Assembly (NCBI GenBank): GCA_023512835.1 | Contig: CM042085.1 | Span: 4,001,989 to 4,065,988, forward strand | DNA length: 64,000 nt | Origin: Taxillus chinensis | Taxonomy: Eukaryota; Streptophyta; Magnoliopsida; Santalales; Loranthaceae | Reading direction: 5' to 3' | Translations under genes and position numbers: made by a program | The notes under the pieces: model-generated | Told to the model about the DNA's origin: nothing | The model's input: only the letters and a program-made list of their open reading frames with translations | Databases searched by the model: none | In this document: positions 13,501 to 24,200 of the stretch, one piece after another | Layout: each line of letters starts with the position of its first letter | How positions within the stretch are numbered: position 1 is the first letter of the stretch

Positions 13501-13871
13501 ATTTTGCAATGAATAATTCCAAATATTGAGATATTTCATATCATATTTAATGAGGCTAGTATGGTTTTTTGTTTCTTTCCTTGTTTGATGAATACCCCTT
13601 GCGTGTTATCAATATGTATTTGTGTTAGTGCAACTTAATGCTTTCTTTTGACTTTGCAGATATGAAGTGCTCCGAAGCAGGAAGCCAAGAAGAACAGTTA
13701 GAGAATGACTTTGTAAAAGTAGAAGATGAGGAAATGAGCGGCAATGGAATGGTAAACCCTCCAGTTCCAGTGTCTTCAGAAATGCCTAAAGGAACATCCA
13801 TGTTTGTTTTGAAAGGTTCTAGTAGTGGTCTGGCCCCAAACCTTGACTTGCAATTAAAACTCGAGAGATAA
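7475..13871 (+). CDS. TCX5: TSO1/CPP-family CXC-domain protein (TCX5/TCX6-like), left copy
   Basis: CPP (tesmin/TSO1-like) proteins bind CHR-like DNA elements and act as DREAM-complex subunits in cell-cycle and methylation-gene repression. The model has eight exons: 7475-7710, 8343-8450, 9218-9395, 11196-11564, 12007-12086, 12173-12264, 13007-13495 and 13660-13871. They total 1764 nt (587 codons plus stop), with phases that all fit. Two Cys-rich CXC motifs are seen. The first is [18 protein letters not shown], split over exons 2 and 3. The second is [20 protein letters not shown] in exon 4. They are joined by the conserved linker with RNPNAFRPK, the usual CRC domain layout. The N-terminus has [10 protein letters not shown] basic SRKRKG stretch follows the second CXC. 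It is convergent with PEX4, with about 720 bp between stops. The exon 7/8 border is the least certain. TCX5 rather than TCX6 is a guess from length and motifs. Confidence 0.87.
10199..10965. repeat. Old tandem duplication inside CPP intron 3
   Basis: Two diverged copies of roughly 370 bp start near 10199 and 10604. Shared landmarks in the same order include TCTATCAACRAA, TTCACC or TTCAACC before GAGGAATAT-like sequence, AGAATTCTTCTCA followed by TTTCTTTGATTGCTTGAT, and the end TTTCAATTTATTTTCATTTTAG. The copies differ far more from each other than either differs from its counterpart in the other arm, so the tandem duplication is older than the inverted one. Confidence 0.8.
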
Positions 13872-14191
13872 AAATAAAAATCAAGAATAGCTATTAAAAA
13901 CAAAAGAAAAAGAAAAGAGGAGAGATCGTGTATGTAGATGGTGCATAACTGCATCTCTACCATGCTCAACTGCTGTTGTTCATTTGGCTGGTCATCGGGC
14001 CAGTAACAATAAACAGTCATCCATATGAAAAAGGCATCCTTTTGTTCCCCGTCCCGCGCATGTTTATATTACTCATCTATAGGGTCTTTGCTTTTCTTTT
14101 TTCCCTTAAAGCCTACTGTGACATTGACTTGCAGTATTTTCATCCGTAATAGACTAACAACTATGCATAGGCATTAATTACCGCCGGAATC

Positions 14192-14206
14192 CCCTGTTTC
14201 ACAGGG
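14192..14206. other. Short perfect hairpin beside a duplication breakpoint
   Basis: CCCTGT-TTC-ACAGGG, a 6-bp stem with a 3-nt loop, lies about 14 bp outside the point (14220) where homology to the middle PEX4 copy begins. The right arm has the same hairpin at 50352-50366. It lies between the convergent CPP and PEX4 genes and could also be a chance palindrome. Confidence 0.5.
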
Positions 14207-14593
14207 TAGGCGAAGCCCTCGCTCTGGCTCCCAATGTCTGGAGCTCACTTCTCCATTCTCATCCATTCTTGTCTTGCGTGAATCAGACATTCAAAGGAGA
14301 ACATTAATGTTCTTTTTCACCCAGCATTTATCTGCCACCTGAATTAAAACCTGGTGCCAGGTCTCGGGGGATTTCTTTAAACGTAAAAAAAAAAAACAGA
14401 AAAAAAGAGGCAGACAAATATGTAACAAGGGATACAACAAAATGTTATTGCTTGTTTATCCAACTGCTAAAAACCTCACGATTGGCATCAGTTTTCTAGT
14501 AGATAAAGTACATTGTTCACTGAAAAACAGTTTATTTATGCGCCAGTTCCATTCCAAAAGACATTGCTCAGGACCCAAAGCAGTGTTTCTCCC

Positions 14594-15656
14594 TCACCCC
14601 TTTTTGGGCATGGCTGCAAGTCTCGTGTACATCTTTGCCATGGATTGGAAACCTCTAACATCCCCAGAGCGCAGAAGATTGCCTGTAATGCCAACCATTA
14701 TGACGAATATACACAAAAAGAGCAACTGCAGATAGTGGTAGCAGGTCTAGAATATCAGAGGCCCCTAGCTTATCTATGAAAATCAAATTCTAACATCAAT
14801 TTATTACTGTCCCCATCTGAAGAAGATGGAATCTAGGAAGAAATTTAGTTCTTAACTACCCCAAAACTATAATTAAAGCACAGAACATAAACCAACTTAC
14901 CTGAATCGCAATTGAGAGGGCTATCAGGTTCAGGATGTGCCATTAAAGCAATTATAGCCCTACAAACAGACTGGAGTGTCCAAGCTGGGCTCCACGCATT
15001 CTTCAGGATATCAAGGCAAATCTCTCCTGTCTGCAGACATCATCATCATTTGCAATCGACTAAAATATTTCACCATGAGGTGATCTAGTTCAATGACCAA
15101 GCAAAGAATAAATGGAGACCTCTAATGTTCTTGCTTTAATAAGATTCAACAATAAAAACATATTCAACGATTAGTCTGGTGACAAAACACCACTAAGAGT
15201 GAAACAAACAGTGTCGGTGACAATTCATGTCTTCCCTTGTGTCGTTCTGTTGTCAGTGCTATTCTTGGTTATCAAAAGGAAAGAGGACCTATGAGTTCAT
15301 ATTTAAGAAAACATACGAGAAGATTCATTCACACCTTAAAATGCACATTCGGGTGAAATATTTTTGTTAAGAATCGCACTTGGGGAGGTTGAAGAGGATA
15401 CTGCTCGGGAACTACAAATGCAAGCTGGAAGACACCACCCTCATAAGGTGTTTCTGATGGTCCCTAAATAGAGAACACAGCAAATCAATGCAAGCAACAT
15501 TCAAAAAATGCAAAATTATATCCATACTGAGCTTACCTTGATAAGGGCAGCCCATTTGAATATGTTGGAATCATCACAGATCAGTTGGATATCTGGGTCA
15601 GCTGCTTTTTCTCGCTGAACTTCTTTGTATTCTTTAAAAAGTCGTGCCCTTGAGGC
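14594..15656 (-). CDS. PEX4: Peroxisomal E2 ubiquitin-conjugating enzyme PEX4, left copy, exons 2-5 only
   Basis: PEX4 is the E2 that monoubiquitinates the import receptor PEX5 at the peroxisome membrane so it can be recycled. Exons seen are 15537-15656, 15335-15463, 14901-15030 and 14594-14682 (stop at 14594-14596). They encode [13 protein letters not shown], the E2 core with [10 protein letters not shown] and FHPNVHFK, the catalytic region [15 protein letters not shown] (Cys90 in plant numbering), and end in AAMPKKG. All four exons are open. The two-codon exon 1 (ATG CAG) should lie beyond 16073 and is absent because the sequence is lost in the N gap. Unlike the other copies it has GCT instead of ACT at the codon near 15551 (Thr38Ala by my model). 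Its C run in exon 3 has four C, the open form. Confidence 0.88.
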
Positions 15657-16073
15657 CTACATGAAAATTGCAATCATTTTTTGAGATTATAGAAGATATG
15701 CCTCCACTAGAATAACATACAATTACCATTAAAAAATAGGAGCTGAAATACAATGCAAATGAACCCATCCAAGCATATTTAATAACTTATGTGCCTTTTT
15801 GAGGTTGAGTATTTCAAACTGACAGGAAGGAAACCTTTGCTATATAACTTCACATAGTTCAACTGTGCAGTTATTAACATGGTTCCTCAATGAAACCCGA
15901 TACTAGCAACCAACATTGAGCTGCCAACATAGTTCCTCAACACCAATCACTCACCAAATTTATGTGCTCTTCTACATTTTCTAAACTCAAATCCATTCGA
16001 TCGCTTACATCCAAGCCTTCTTTTTTCCACTTTAAGCTTTTCTAACCTCTTAACTCTCCCAATATCATTATCA

Positions 16074-16573
16074 NNNNNNNNNNNNNNNNNNNNNNNNNNN
16101 NNNNNNNNNNNNNNNNNNNNNNNNNNNNNNNNNNNNNNNNNNNNNNNNNNNNNNNNNNNNNNNNNNNNNNNNNNNNNNNNNNNNNNNNNNNNNNNNNNNN
16201 NNNNNNNNNNNNNNNNNNNNNNNNNNNNNNNNNNNNNNNNNNNNNNNNNNNNNNNNNNNNNNNNNNNNNNNNNNNNNNNNNNNNNNNNNNNNNNNNNNNN
16301 NNNNNNNNNNNNNNNNNNNNNNNNNNNNNNNNNNNNNNNNNNNNNNNNNNNNNNNNNNNNNNNNNNNNNNNNNNNNNNNNNNNNNNNNNNNNNNNNNNNN
16401 NNNNNNNNNNNNNNNNNNNNNNNNNNNNNNNNNNNNNNNNNNNNNNNNNNNNNNNNNNNNNNNNNNNNNNNNNNNNNNNNNNNNNNNNNNNNNNNNNNNN
16501 NNNNNNNNNNNNNNNNNNNNNNNNNNNNNNNNNNNNNNNNNNNNNNNNNNNNNNNNNNNNNNNNNNNNNNNNN
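16074..16573. other. Assembly gap of 500 N
   Basis: Exactly 500 unknown bases, which suggests a scaffold gap of fixed placeholder size. It starts inside the PEX4 intron 1 homology of the left arm. Sequence after it does not resemble what follows the same point in the middle copy (44240 on) or the right copy. The physical link between the left arm and the rest of the window is therefore unproven. Confidence 0.98.
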
Positions 16574-17573
16574 TTTTGCAATGATTTCTTTAATATTTCA
16601 TATCCCTAGAATGTCTATTCCTTTTAATTGGACTAGTGATAAATGGAAATATGAGCTTAAGGATACATTGATGGACCAAAAGGTGAAGTCTTAAAAGCAA
16701 ACCCTAATGTGATATTTAGGGTATGAGTCACAAAGGTATGGCATAACCTAAATGCGAAACATAATTTATAATATGAGTATCACTCGATTAATGATATTTT
16801 ATCGTATCTCTATAGGATTAATCTTGACTTATATTTGCAACAGGGTTAGTTAGTAATTCATAAATATCATTTTGATAGGTGCACAATAGTTTCATCAATT
16901 TTGGTGTTATTGTTGAGGACATGACTATTCTTTTAGAAAATTTAATCAAAAGTGTAATTATTAGAATAAGCGTGTCTATATGTAATATTTGATTTGTTTT
17001 ATTTTGTGGTTTGTGTGTTTTGATTTTATTTTGTTTTCTTAATGGCTTATCCCAATCCTAGCAATTATAGTGGTTGAGTATATACCATATTGCCACAAGT
17101 ATTGTGATTATTGTGAAAGTGAATACTATTTAGCCCATGAATGCTATTATTAAAGCTTTCCTAATGGTTTTATGGGTTATAGTGAGCAAAGGATTTCCTT
17201 GTCCACTATAGTTAGGATATTAATTGAAACAACATAATAATGAGTATTTGGTGTCTCCAGTGGAGCCCCTCTAAGGGATTCCATGTTTACTTGAGAGAAA
17301 TTAAATGAGGGAATTAAATAACATGCTGAAAATTTTTCTTTGGACTTACCTACGATTTCTACACTTAATTCTAATATAGTTCCTTTTAAATAATTTTTCC
17401 TCTACTTTTGAGTACACATTTAATTCTCATAGCTTAACCCTAGGATAAATTAATACGGTAGGTCTATGGCTACTGATTGTGAGTCTCAAGAATAGACTAA
17501 AAGTCTAACCAATGTATAATATATGAGAGTGAGGGGAAATTTATTATACTATAAAAAATTTCATTTCTTTAAT

Positions 17574-17579
<6 letters not shown>

Positions 17580-17610
<31 letters not shown>

Positions 17611-17611
17611 A
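17580..17611. repeat. (TA)n/(CA)n microsatellite
   Basis: An alternating TA run passes directly into a short ACAC run. It lies in non-coding AT-rich DNA. Confidence 0.9.
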
Positions 17612-17926
17612 ACTTGTATATATGGGGTTTTAATTTTGCTAAACTCCAACAAGATAATATACTTTCAAAATAGACAATGATATATAAACTACTATTTACT
17701 AATTACTACTCTATTACCTTTCAAATATTTTGTCAAATTTCACTAATTAAGAAGTTCTCCTCGAAGGCCTTCTTTGTATTTGTTGATTATATATGTTAAT
17801 TTTCCATACTTTAATCATATCAAACAACAAATATAAAGTGCACGACAAAAAAACACTAATATATATGATTTGATATGTTTTACTCTAATATTTGAAGGGC
17901 TCATAAATACACACTAGTACTCCCCC

Positions 17927-17952
17927 TTTTTTTTTTTTTTGGGGGGGGGGGG
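17927..17952. repeat. Homopolymer block T14-G12
   Basis: Fourteen T are followed directly by twelve G, with five C just upstream of the T run. Such a block is prone to sequencing and assembly error, and a G12 run could form four-stranded structure with partners. Confidence 0.9.
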
Positions 17953-19493
17953 TTACGTCAGCAAATGCACCATTAAAGGACCTCTTCTAGAGTCAGTGAT
18001 GGAGGGTATATGCCGTGTAGGGATATAGTAGAGACTAGGGTTGATGAGAATTAAATAACATTATTGTGGAGTAAAATATCCCTCGGTACTATAAGCTTGA
18101 TGATCATTCATACTTGGGTATCCATGAGCCTGGTATTTTTTGAGGTAAAAAACCCATATTGCTTTATTTTTTGATGAGATATATGTCATTACTATATATA
18201 CACACACAAGGTGAAATGACTAGTTAGAATTAAATTGAAAGCTTCTTTTTAGGATATGTTTAATTATCCCGTGTTATATTTTTTTGTTATTAAAATATAA
18301 TAGTTATTTTAAAAAAATTAATTTTATTGTAAAAGATTCCTAAAATAAAAACAATTTTTTATTATTTAGTATTATATTTTCTTTATTCAAAAATAAGTTT
18401 TTAAAAACAAAAAACTAAAAAATAAAATAACCAACTCTATATCATAATGCTCTTCCAAAGTTATTATGAAGGAAAACTTCCTCCTGCTATCTTTATTTCC
18501 GATAGGCATGCAAAAAATTAAAATCACTTTGTTAAAATATATAAGAACTTGAATCATCATTTTTTTACTTATGGAAAATGATTTAATGACCTAACGTAGC
18601 CAAACTAAGACTAATGTTATGATTTGTTTTTCCTAAATTTTGTAACTGTGGTTTAAACTTTTATCATGTTATGTCATTTTCAGCAATACATTAATTTTAC
18701 TTTTTGACTGTGTTTGTATCTTTACTATAAAAATAGCCTACATATTTTATTTTTTTAGAATAATCATAAAATGTAATTACTGGTGGTAATATGTGATCCC
18801 TTTTAAAAAAAAGTTCTTAGTATCAATTTTATTTATCATCAAATTATTTTTTGAATCAATTTTAATCTCCAGTCTCCAAAATAAGTTCAATTCCGACATT
18901 CCTTAAAAAATTCGTTAAATAAATATTAGAAATTCATGACATAAAATATGAAATCATTTTATGGCTAGATATGGAAATAAGGTAGAAAAAACGGAAAAGA
19001 GGTGGAAAGAAAAAAGATAAAAAAAAATGAGTGGTTGGTTAAAATAGAAAAAAGGTGAAAAATATATAAAAGAAATTTTGTTTTAATATATTGTTAAAAA
19101 AAAAAAACTAGTTTGTCTATTTTAGCTTTTTTGAAAAAATTGTCTGTCTATCTTCCACGCAGATGTGCCACATTATTCTAAATCATGTTAACAAGGTAAT
19201 TTTATAATACAATTTTACTGTATACTTTTCATATCTTTTCATCCAGTTTTGGATAAAAAATCATACGGGACTATTTTTTCTATTAGTTTTCCGCTCTTTC
19301 TATATCACCCAAGCAAGCAGCAGAAATAAAATGTTCTACCCTTTATCCTTATTTACGTATGTTTTTCATAGCATTCGAGCAGAGGGTTAAAACGACGGAT
19401 GATGATGATGATTCAAACCTAACATGGAGCGATCAGTCATAAAAACTCTCACACCCCCCGGATACAAAATGCGCCCACCTCCACGACCGATAC

Positions 19494-19525
<32 letters not shown>

Positions 19526-20667
19526 CGATCGCGCGTTCTCTACTTTTAGTACTTGATTGGTTGAAACGTATATATATATAGTTCAAGAATTCCCATCGAT
19601 CAGTCACGGAATGGACTCTCTGTGGGCAAAAATTTTCAAGTACGCGCGGCAACTAGAAAAGAGCCCTTGGATACGGTTCCTGCATGCTACTGAGGCCATG
19701 TATATGTGGTGATGGGTTGGTTAGATTAAGTGGCATTCTATGGGCATGTTATGAGCCCCCCACACTCTAGAAACAGTACATTGGGTACCACTAGTGTTGG
19801 GCGAGTTAAAACTTCCATAGGGGACGAAATGTAGCGGAGTCGAGGTTTTAGTTACAGAACGTTGGGGATATATAGTACGGTGGAGTACGTCGATCGAGTT
19901 ATGGTTCGAGTTCTTGAACGCCTAGGGTCGACCCATATGCATTGACCTGGGCTGTGTAACGGCGAGTGTGGGATAACCAATGGTTAGAGTCTTTGTCGAG
20001 CAAAGTTGATGTCATGCGGGACCGAATTTTTTCCACCTCTACAATTAACATCAACATTAAAAGAACAATAAAAACATGTAGTTCATTCTACATTTAATAA
20101 ACCATGTTTTTAATTATATCTTTACTATAATAGTGACATATAGGATTCAATATGTTCAGTAAATATATTCAAAATGAATAGTTACAGCTCACAAATCATG
20201 GTATACCATGAGATTAGCTAGTAGCACCCGAACATTTTTTTAAAGGCCAATTAAAACTCATCTAGTTTGAGTTAATTTTTTGTTTATCACAAACTCACCA
20301 AATGGATGAACATCATGTTTGGTATACCGTATATGCAAAAATAATGTGGCCTGGGAAGGCAAAACCTGGCAGAATTTTACATTAATTATAACAGTAAAAC
20401 AATGGCCCCATATTTAAACAGTACGTAATATGAATCAATGGTGAACTCCGGATATATATGTGAGCGACATATATGCATGAACATCCAAACAGATTAATAA
20501 CAATTTTAGCGCCAAACTTTATCTGAAAACTCAAATTATTGGCGAAAACAAAAAAATTTGTCACACAAAACACAAGCTCACTACAAGCAACATACCAACA
20601 AAAGTTTACACTAACAAATAAAAATTGGTCTTTAAAAGTTGCATGTATACGAACAGATTTAACTCTG

Positions 20668-20668
<1 letters not shown>

Positions 20669-20722
<54 letters not shown>
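20669..20722. repeat. (TA)27 microsatellite
   Basis: Uninterrupted TA dinucleotides over 54 bp in intergenic DNA. The frame across it gives only a Tyr/Ile repeat. Confidence 0.95.
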
Positions 20723-20723
<1 letters not shown>

Positions 20724-20829
20724 TGATAATTAAACAAATATATCAGTACTAGGCTAGATAAGATTTATAGAAATAATTTTCTAAGTCTACCCTTAAGCAT
20801 GCTTTAACCTTTATTTGTCAAACAAATAG

Positions 20830-21240
20830 TCGCGCGCAGGTGCACGGTGAGATACCCTGAGCCCACCTCACTGGACAAACTAGAGGTGCAAGCTGTTGTA
20901 CACCAAGGCCTGCAATCGACCATACGACGCGGTCGGGGCTACGTTATGTTCCACGTGGCGGCGTTATATCAGAAGCAGTGATCCGATGATACATGTGCCA
21001 GCTGTACTGCACGGACCGTACTCGACGGCTCACCCGGAGCTGCTAACAGAGCCCACGTGGCTGAATTTTAGAGGCTTTGATCCTATCAGAATTAAAGAGA
21101 GGCGTGTAAACCAGTACAAATGAAACGAGCGTACCCCCGCGATCACGGCCTGCAAAAATGTACTCTCTCTCTGCCATGCACTACGTACCCAGTGGAAGCG
21201 CGTGTAAATGCCAAATAGAGCTGCAGGCTTACAGCTGTTC
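20830..21240. promoter_or_regulatory. GC-richer island with two perfect CCACGTGG G-boxes
   Basis: Within AT-rich DNA this island carries two copies of the 8-bp palindrome CCACGTGG at 20951-20958 and 21053-21060, 102 bp apart. This is the core site for plant bZIP and bHLH factors (ABRE/G-box). No gene start can be tied to it, so a promoter or enhancer role is inference only. A short open frame (20896-21123) crosses the island and matches no family I know. Confidence 0.3.
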
Positions 21241-24200
21241 CGGCCATGTTTTAAAATTTAAGGTGTGTTTTCTTTTTATATATCAGAGGTGCCACTCCCC
21301 TTGTGCAGCTACGTACCATTACTGATCATTAAAACTATAGCAGTTTTGGTTTTCTATAATCAATTACTAAATTAGTTGAAGATTTAATGTTATCAATACG
21401 TGAAAGCAGATCTCTGTCCGGGGTAGTTCTAAAGGCTTTAAATTTAAGATTATAGTTTTTCATTATGTCGTGACTGATTGCAACCGACTAACGCAGTACT
21501 AGCTAGTCATAATAATATTATTATTATCTCCTGAACCATTCACAGAGAGGACACAAATATTAATTGGTAAAAACTGTAGTGATAAGTGGCACTGCAAGTT
21601 CTTCCCTGATACCACTTAAGATAATGACAACATATTATGCGTGTAAAATGAATTACTGGTCATTGGATTATAGAAAATGAATCGCGTGGATTAGAGCAAC
21701 CATAAAAATTAATTTAAATTATTTCAATTCCGAATTTAAATGGATCGAACCTAAATAGAATGATTTTTTTATTTTTTATTTTATTTTTTTCAACTATTTT
21801 CAATCCTACCTAAAAGGTTAGTATTCAAACTCTAAATCCATTAATTTTAAAAATAAAGATTTAAAACATAAACTTTTAAATATAACTTCAAAATTAAAAT
21901 TTTAAAAAATGTTTGATAAAAGTTAACTTATTAATTTTTAAAAGCAAAATATATAAAAATGAATTAATTTTAAATGGTATATAATTATTAGCGCGATATC
22001 TTATTTTTATAAATTAAATTATTATTATTATTATTATATGTTAATTTATTGCAAAATATTTTTAATATTACTCTTATAATTTAAATGAAAAAAGGACAAA
22101 AAAACAAATATGAATATTTAATCCATTAAAATTAAGAATTTTATAATGGAACGATTCATTTTACATCACTACAAAGCATCAATACAAAGGGATTCATATT
22201 ATGATAGTACCAGATGGAATCCAATGATGATGTGTGCCATAATTTTATTTGTTTTCCTCCTTTAGAAAGTCTAATGGTTCGGGGTTTTCCTTCAAATATA
22301 TATAAAGGCCCAAGCCTTTGTACACACACGCGGGTGTAATAATACTATATATAGCATTGATTTATTTACCACTAGCCATGGTGGGACAGTAGGCCACGTT
22401 CTAATAGCACACATCGTAAGGTTTCTAAATTTATTTGCTTTTATATGGATGCAAATAACTTTACAAGTAATTAATCACCTATAGATCAGAGTAGAGTGAC
22501 TCTAAAATGAAACCAAATAGTCAAACACCTGGACTAGAAAAAAAGGGTCCAATACGTTATTTATTAAAGGCAACATGAGCGTGCATGTGGATCCTTGCCA
22601 CTTATTATTATTATTATTAAATTTCAGTCGTTCCATATTAATAATTATCCACATTTCATATTCTAGAATTCTTATAAAAAAATTTCCGAATTTATGTGTA
22701 TTTACTTGATTTCACATGCATATGTTTCCCATCATTTCATTTGATTCATAGGTTTTTATCATGATTTTTTTTTACATAAGAGCAAATAATTAGATAAAAA
22801 TAAATATCAGATCATATCATAAATACATATAGAAACCATTTTTGAATTTTTTTTTTATGAGGGAGATGAGCGTGCTATTGGAATCCAAATCGGATATTGG
22901 AAAAAAAAAAAACAACGAATTTCCGTTCCACGTTAAGGGAAAAAAAAGTGTCATGCGTGTCAAATGCGTTCAGCGCGGATCAAACATCTTATTATAATCA
23001 AAAATATTTTGTGCAGTTGAACAATTATGATTTTTTTACTTTCTCATCTAATATGTGCCACCTCGTTATTGGCTACCAAAAAAATTATCCAACCAGTATG
23101 TATATTACACTCTTATAATAAAAATGGCATGATAATTTTTGGGTAATCGTGATGTGTAGTCTATTAATTTATGAGAGAAAAAAAAAATTATAGTTGTTCA
23201 ATTTCTCACGAACGCCAAGATGAGCAGCTGTTGCATAAATATTTATTATAATAGGCGAAGGAGAAGACGCAGCAGCCAGCAGCCAAAGTTGTCCGTGGTT
23301 TACAGGCTATTCACAGGCTAGAGTGTAGCAGTGTCGGCGGCCAGCGGAGACGCAGCGACCAGATGTGATCATCTGCTGTGTTATTTATCATTATCAATTA
23401 TATTAGTGGAGCAGGGAGTGATGGCGGGGATGATATCATGATAGTATTGCAATCACCATTAGTGTCGAGGCTTGTGCCCACAGGACACAGACAGACATCG
23501 CAGGTGAATGGATGTTGTGAGGAACACGCGAGGCCATGAAGACGTACGGGCCTAATAAACATTGTTAATGAATTACGTCTTTTTTGGGGTTGGGATGGAT
23601 AAGGATTTGACCGAGCGGAGTTGTGTAGGGGTGCGATCGATGCGTCTACATACGGCACACCGACCACAACACATGGGCGTGGGACGTGTCCATGGACTTG
23701 TCTCCTTCGAGCCGCCCTCATATTTCTTCGTCCCGCACCTTTTTGTCCCTCTCCCTCGCTCTTTTTTTCGCGTTAAAATGTTTCACCCACGGCCGGATAA
23801 TTATCTTTTTCATCGCGCCGTGAGTTGAGTCAGTTGACGCCATGATGCCTGGTTAAGACGGGCATGTTTTTTTAGTTTTATTTTAGGAATGTCTTAAGAC
23901 TATTATTTGAAAAATGATATTTGCAAATATTGTTGTATTTTGGATACGTTCGGCTGACGCATCAATTGTCATGTTATTAAAACTTAACGCACAGTAATTA
24001 CATTTAAGATAGAAAGAGAGAGAAATGGGGAGAGTAAAAGAGGAGCCTCGCGTGTATTGAATATGAGGAGGTAAAAAAATTTGAATTTGAAATCGAAAGC
24101 GTGCGTTTTTTTGGAAATCAAAGAGTAAGAAATCCCTATGGGAGTTTGAGACCCAAAGCTCTCGTTCATACTTACAAATAAAAAAAGAATCCAAATCGGA

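Larger units (their letters stand above)
1..16073. repeat. Left arm of a large inverted duplication
   Basis: This stretch is the reverse complement of about 48479-64000. Corresponding positions add up to about 64553-64575, drifting because of small indels. The same three genes appear in mirrored order in both arms: PPOX2, CPP and PEX4. Exons are nearly identical between arms, while intergenic DNA differs more (microsatellite length, substitutions, small indels). The homology is cut off by the run of N at 16074. It could be a true inverted duplication or an alternative haplotype contig scaffolded in the wrong place. Confidence 0.93.

Noticed and set aside
13625..14020. 131-codon minus-strand frame and its right-arm twin (50537-50932)
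   Set aside because: It is antisense to the last CPP exon and its 3' flank; no domain is visible.
14442..14779. Plus-strand frames of 97 and 88 codons, repeated at 42607 and mirrored at 49819
   Set aside because: They are antisense shadows of the last PEX4 exon and its 3' UTR. Their repetition only reflects the block being copied.
16042..16581. 179-codon frame across the gap
   Set aside because: It consists of unknown bases.
19440..20000. Possible gene in a less AT-rich stretch
   Set aside because: Frames are short and interrupted; it could be retroelement debris, but nothing specific was recognised.
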